This document shows positions 5,218 to 6,329 of a stretch of 6,329 bases of DNA, piece after piece. The DNA is taken from NCBI RefSeq assembly GCF_946478925.1, contig NZ_CAMLDP010000091.1:1-6329 (forward strand). The letters are read 5' to 3'. Source of the stretch: an uncultured Nitrososphaera sp. (GTDB lineage Archaea; Thermoproteota; Nitrososphaeria; Nitrososphaerales; Nitrososphaeraceae). The translations under genes were made by a program, and so were the position numbers. The notes beneath the pieces are model-generated. The model saw only the letters and a list, made by a program, of their open reading frames with translations. It made no database searches and was not told the origin of the DNA. The stretch's first letter is position 1; each line of letters starts with the position of its first letter.

Positions 5218-6329
5218 CTATAACACCTTTGAAACGTAAGGCCCGTCTTGACGATATCCTAGTCGTGTTTTATAGTATTCCCTTGTCCCGACCGCGCTGA
5301 TGACTACGATTTTTCCCGCGGCAAGCTCGTCCTTAGCAATCCTTTCTGCTTCCTGCATGAGCTTCATCCCGTAGCCCCGATGCTGGTAAGACGAACTATC
5401 GGCGTCAAGGCCGACTCCAAGCGCTTGCCCGTACACGTGCAGTTCGCGGACTATTGCAGCGTCTTTTAGCTCCTGCCTGTGCGGGCAGTTTACTTTTCTC
5501 AGGCGCAAAAATCCGAGGATGGTCTTGCCGTCGGCGCTCTCGTACGAGAGAAAGACCTCTTTTCCGCCCGACGCAACGTAATCCGTCCTTTTCATCACCA
5601 CGTCGCCTTCCGCGGGATACCTTTTCTGCAAGCCGGCCTCCCGGCACCTTATGCAGTTGCAGCTGCGGCCGTCCTTTTTCAAACGCTCAAGCACTATTTG
5701 CCGCAGGTTGCCGCTCTTTGGCCCCGCAACAATGTCGTCAGACTCGATCTCGCGCTGGACGCGCATTATGCGCACATACTCTGGCACCATTTTCTTCATT
5801 TCAACAATCACGCCGACAAGGTCATCGTCAGAGTATGCGTGGTACTTGCCGGCGCTGTAGAGCTGGTGCAGGCCGGTGTGCTCTAGCACGAGCGTCGGGT
5901 AGACCTTGAGCATATCCGGCTTGAATGCCTCGTCCTCGAACAATCGCCTGAAATCGGCAATGTCTTTGTCCGGCGAAGAGCCCGGGAGCCCGGGCATCAT
6001 GTGCGCCACTATCTTGTAGCCCGAGTCGCGGGCGATGCGGAACGCATCGACAACGTCATCAAGCGTGTGGCCCCTGTTCACAAGTTTGTAGACTCTATCA
6101 TCCAATGATTGCACGCCGATTTCCACGCGCGTGACCCCTAGCTCCAGCATCAGGTCGACGTGCGGCTCTTTGCAATAATCTGGCTTTGTCTCGACGGTAA
6201 AGCCGACGCAGCGGTTCTGTGCACGCTCGTTCGCGGCCATTGCCTCCTGCAGGGTTTTCGACCTGAAACCGTTCAAAGCATCATAACAGGACTTGGCAAA
6301 CTCGCGCTGGTAGCCCCCGGGCATGAAAG
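5218..6329 (-). CDS. elp3: Elp3 tRNA uridine(34) acetyltransferase (5' end missing)
   Basis: About 370 C-terminal residues are present; the frame stays open to the window edge, so the start and the radical-SAM iron-sulfur cysteines lie outside. Elp3 uses S-adenosylmethionine and acetyl-CoA to add a carboxymethyl-type group to wobble uridine 34 of tRNAs. Seen: late radical-SAM segments closely resembling eukaryotic Elp3 (ETKPDYC, RVEIGVQSLDD, NRGHT, AHMMPGLPG, LKVYPTLV), a CxCxxC group at 5644-5661 that may bind zinc, then a GNAT acetyltransferase domain with VRELHVYG, the acetyl-CoA motif QHRGYG (5368-5385) and the C-terminal GYRQDGPYVSK. No other Elongator subunit is nearby, as is normal in archaea, where Elp3 acts alone. 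It is followed after 2 bases by lysS, so the two are probably one transcription unit. Confidence 0.96.
   Translation of the reverse strand, partial: FMPGGYQREFAKSCYDALNGFRSKTLQEAMAANERAQNRCVGFTVETKPDYCKEPHVDLMLELGVTRVEIGVQSLDDRVYKLVNRGHTLDDVVDAFRIARDSGYKIVAHMMPGLPGSSPDKDIADFRRLFEDEAFKPDMLKVYPTLVLEHTGLHQLYSAGKYHAYSDDDLVGVIVEMKKMVPEYVRIMRVQREIESDDIVAGPKSGNLRQIVLERLKKDGRSCNCIRCREAGLQKRYPAEGDVVMKRTDYVASGGKEVFLSYESADGKTILGFLRLRKVNCPHRQELKDAAIVRELHVYGQALGVGLDADSSSYQHRGYGMKLMQEAERIAKDELAAGKIVVISAVGTREYYKTRLGYRQDGPYVSKVL
5224..5230 (-). promoter_or_regulatory. Shine-Dalgarno sequence of lysS
   Basis: The minus strand reads AAAGGTG, 8 bases before the lysS ATG and within the last codons of elp3. It supports the ATG at 5215 and translation of lysS from a shared mRNA, in contrast to the apparently leaderless genes elsewhere in the window. 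Confidence 0.65.

Noticed and set aside
4965..5840. A 15-base repeat (tcgtcagagtatgcg) near 4965-4979 and 5826-5840
   Set aside because: Both copies encode AYSDD in the same codons, in lysS and elp3. This looks like coincidence in coding sequence, with no further similarity around it.

Overview
The window reads as a core chromosomal stretch from an ammonia-oxidising archaeon (Thaumarchaeota/Nitrososphaerota), probably a soil-type Nitrososphaera relative. The signs are a class I lysyl-tRNA synthetase, an archaeal Elp3 with no other Elongator genes nearby, PII-family signalling, TATA boxes about 26-31 bp before start codons, and genes that begin at or within a few bases of the predicted transcript start. 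Base composition is balanced to slightly GC-rich. The genus is inferred from gene style only. All confident genes lie on the minus strand, so the biological order runs from right to left.

Right part (3575-6329): the Elp3 tRNA-U34 modification enzyme, cut by the window edge, is followed after 2 bases by the class I lysyl-tRNA synthetase gene. The synthetase has a good Shine-Dalgarno sequence inside the end of elp3. The pair is very probably one transcript and links wobble-uridine modification to tRNA-Lys charging.

Middle (1463-3530): an unrecognised 138-residue protein with its own promoter is followed by a HAD phosphatase. The HAD gene starts with GTG exactly where its TATA box would place the transcript start. 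Its stop codon overlaps the start of a DHH/DHHA1 phosphoesterase in an ATGA junction, giving a coupled two-gene unit.

Left part (1-1396): a classical short-chain dehydrogenase/reductase has its own promoter and ends at a hairpin plus T-rich tract that resembles an intrinsic terminator. Next comes the promoter region of a PII-family protein. This PII is unusual: the positions that bind 2-oxoglutarate and the ATP phosphates in E. coli GlnB are substituted, and the T-loop has no Tyr51 equivalent. The first 63 bases may hold the start of another minus-strand gene.

I see no mobile element, CRISPR array, tRNA or rRNA, and no intergenic gap over 180 bp. The most interesting points are the divergent PII and the structured DNA upstream of it. 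I do not see a new multi-gene system.
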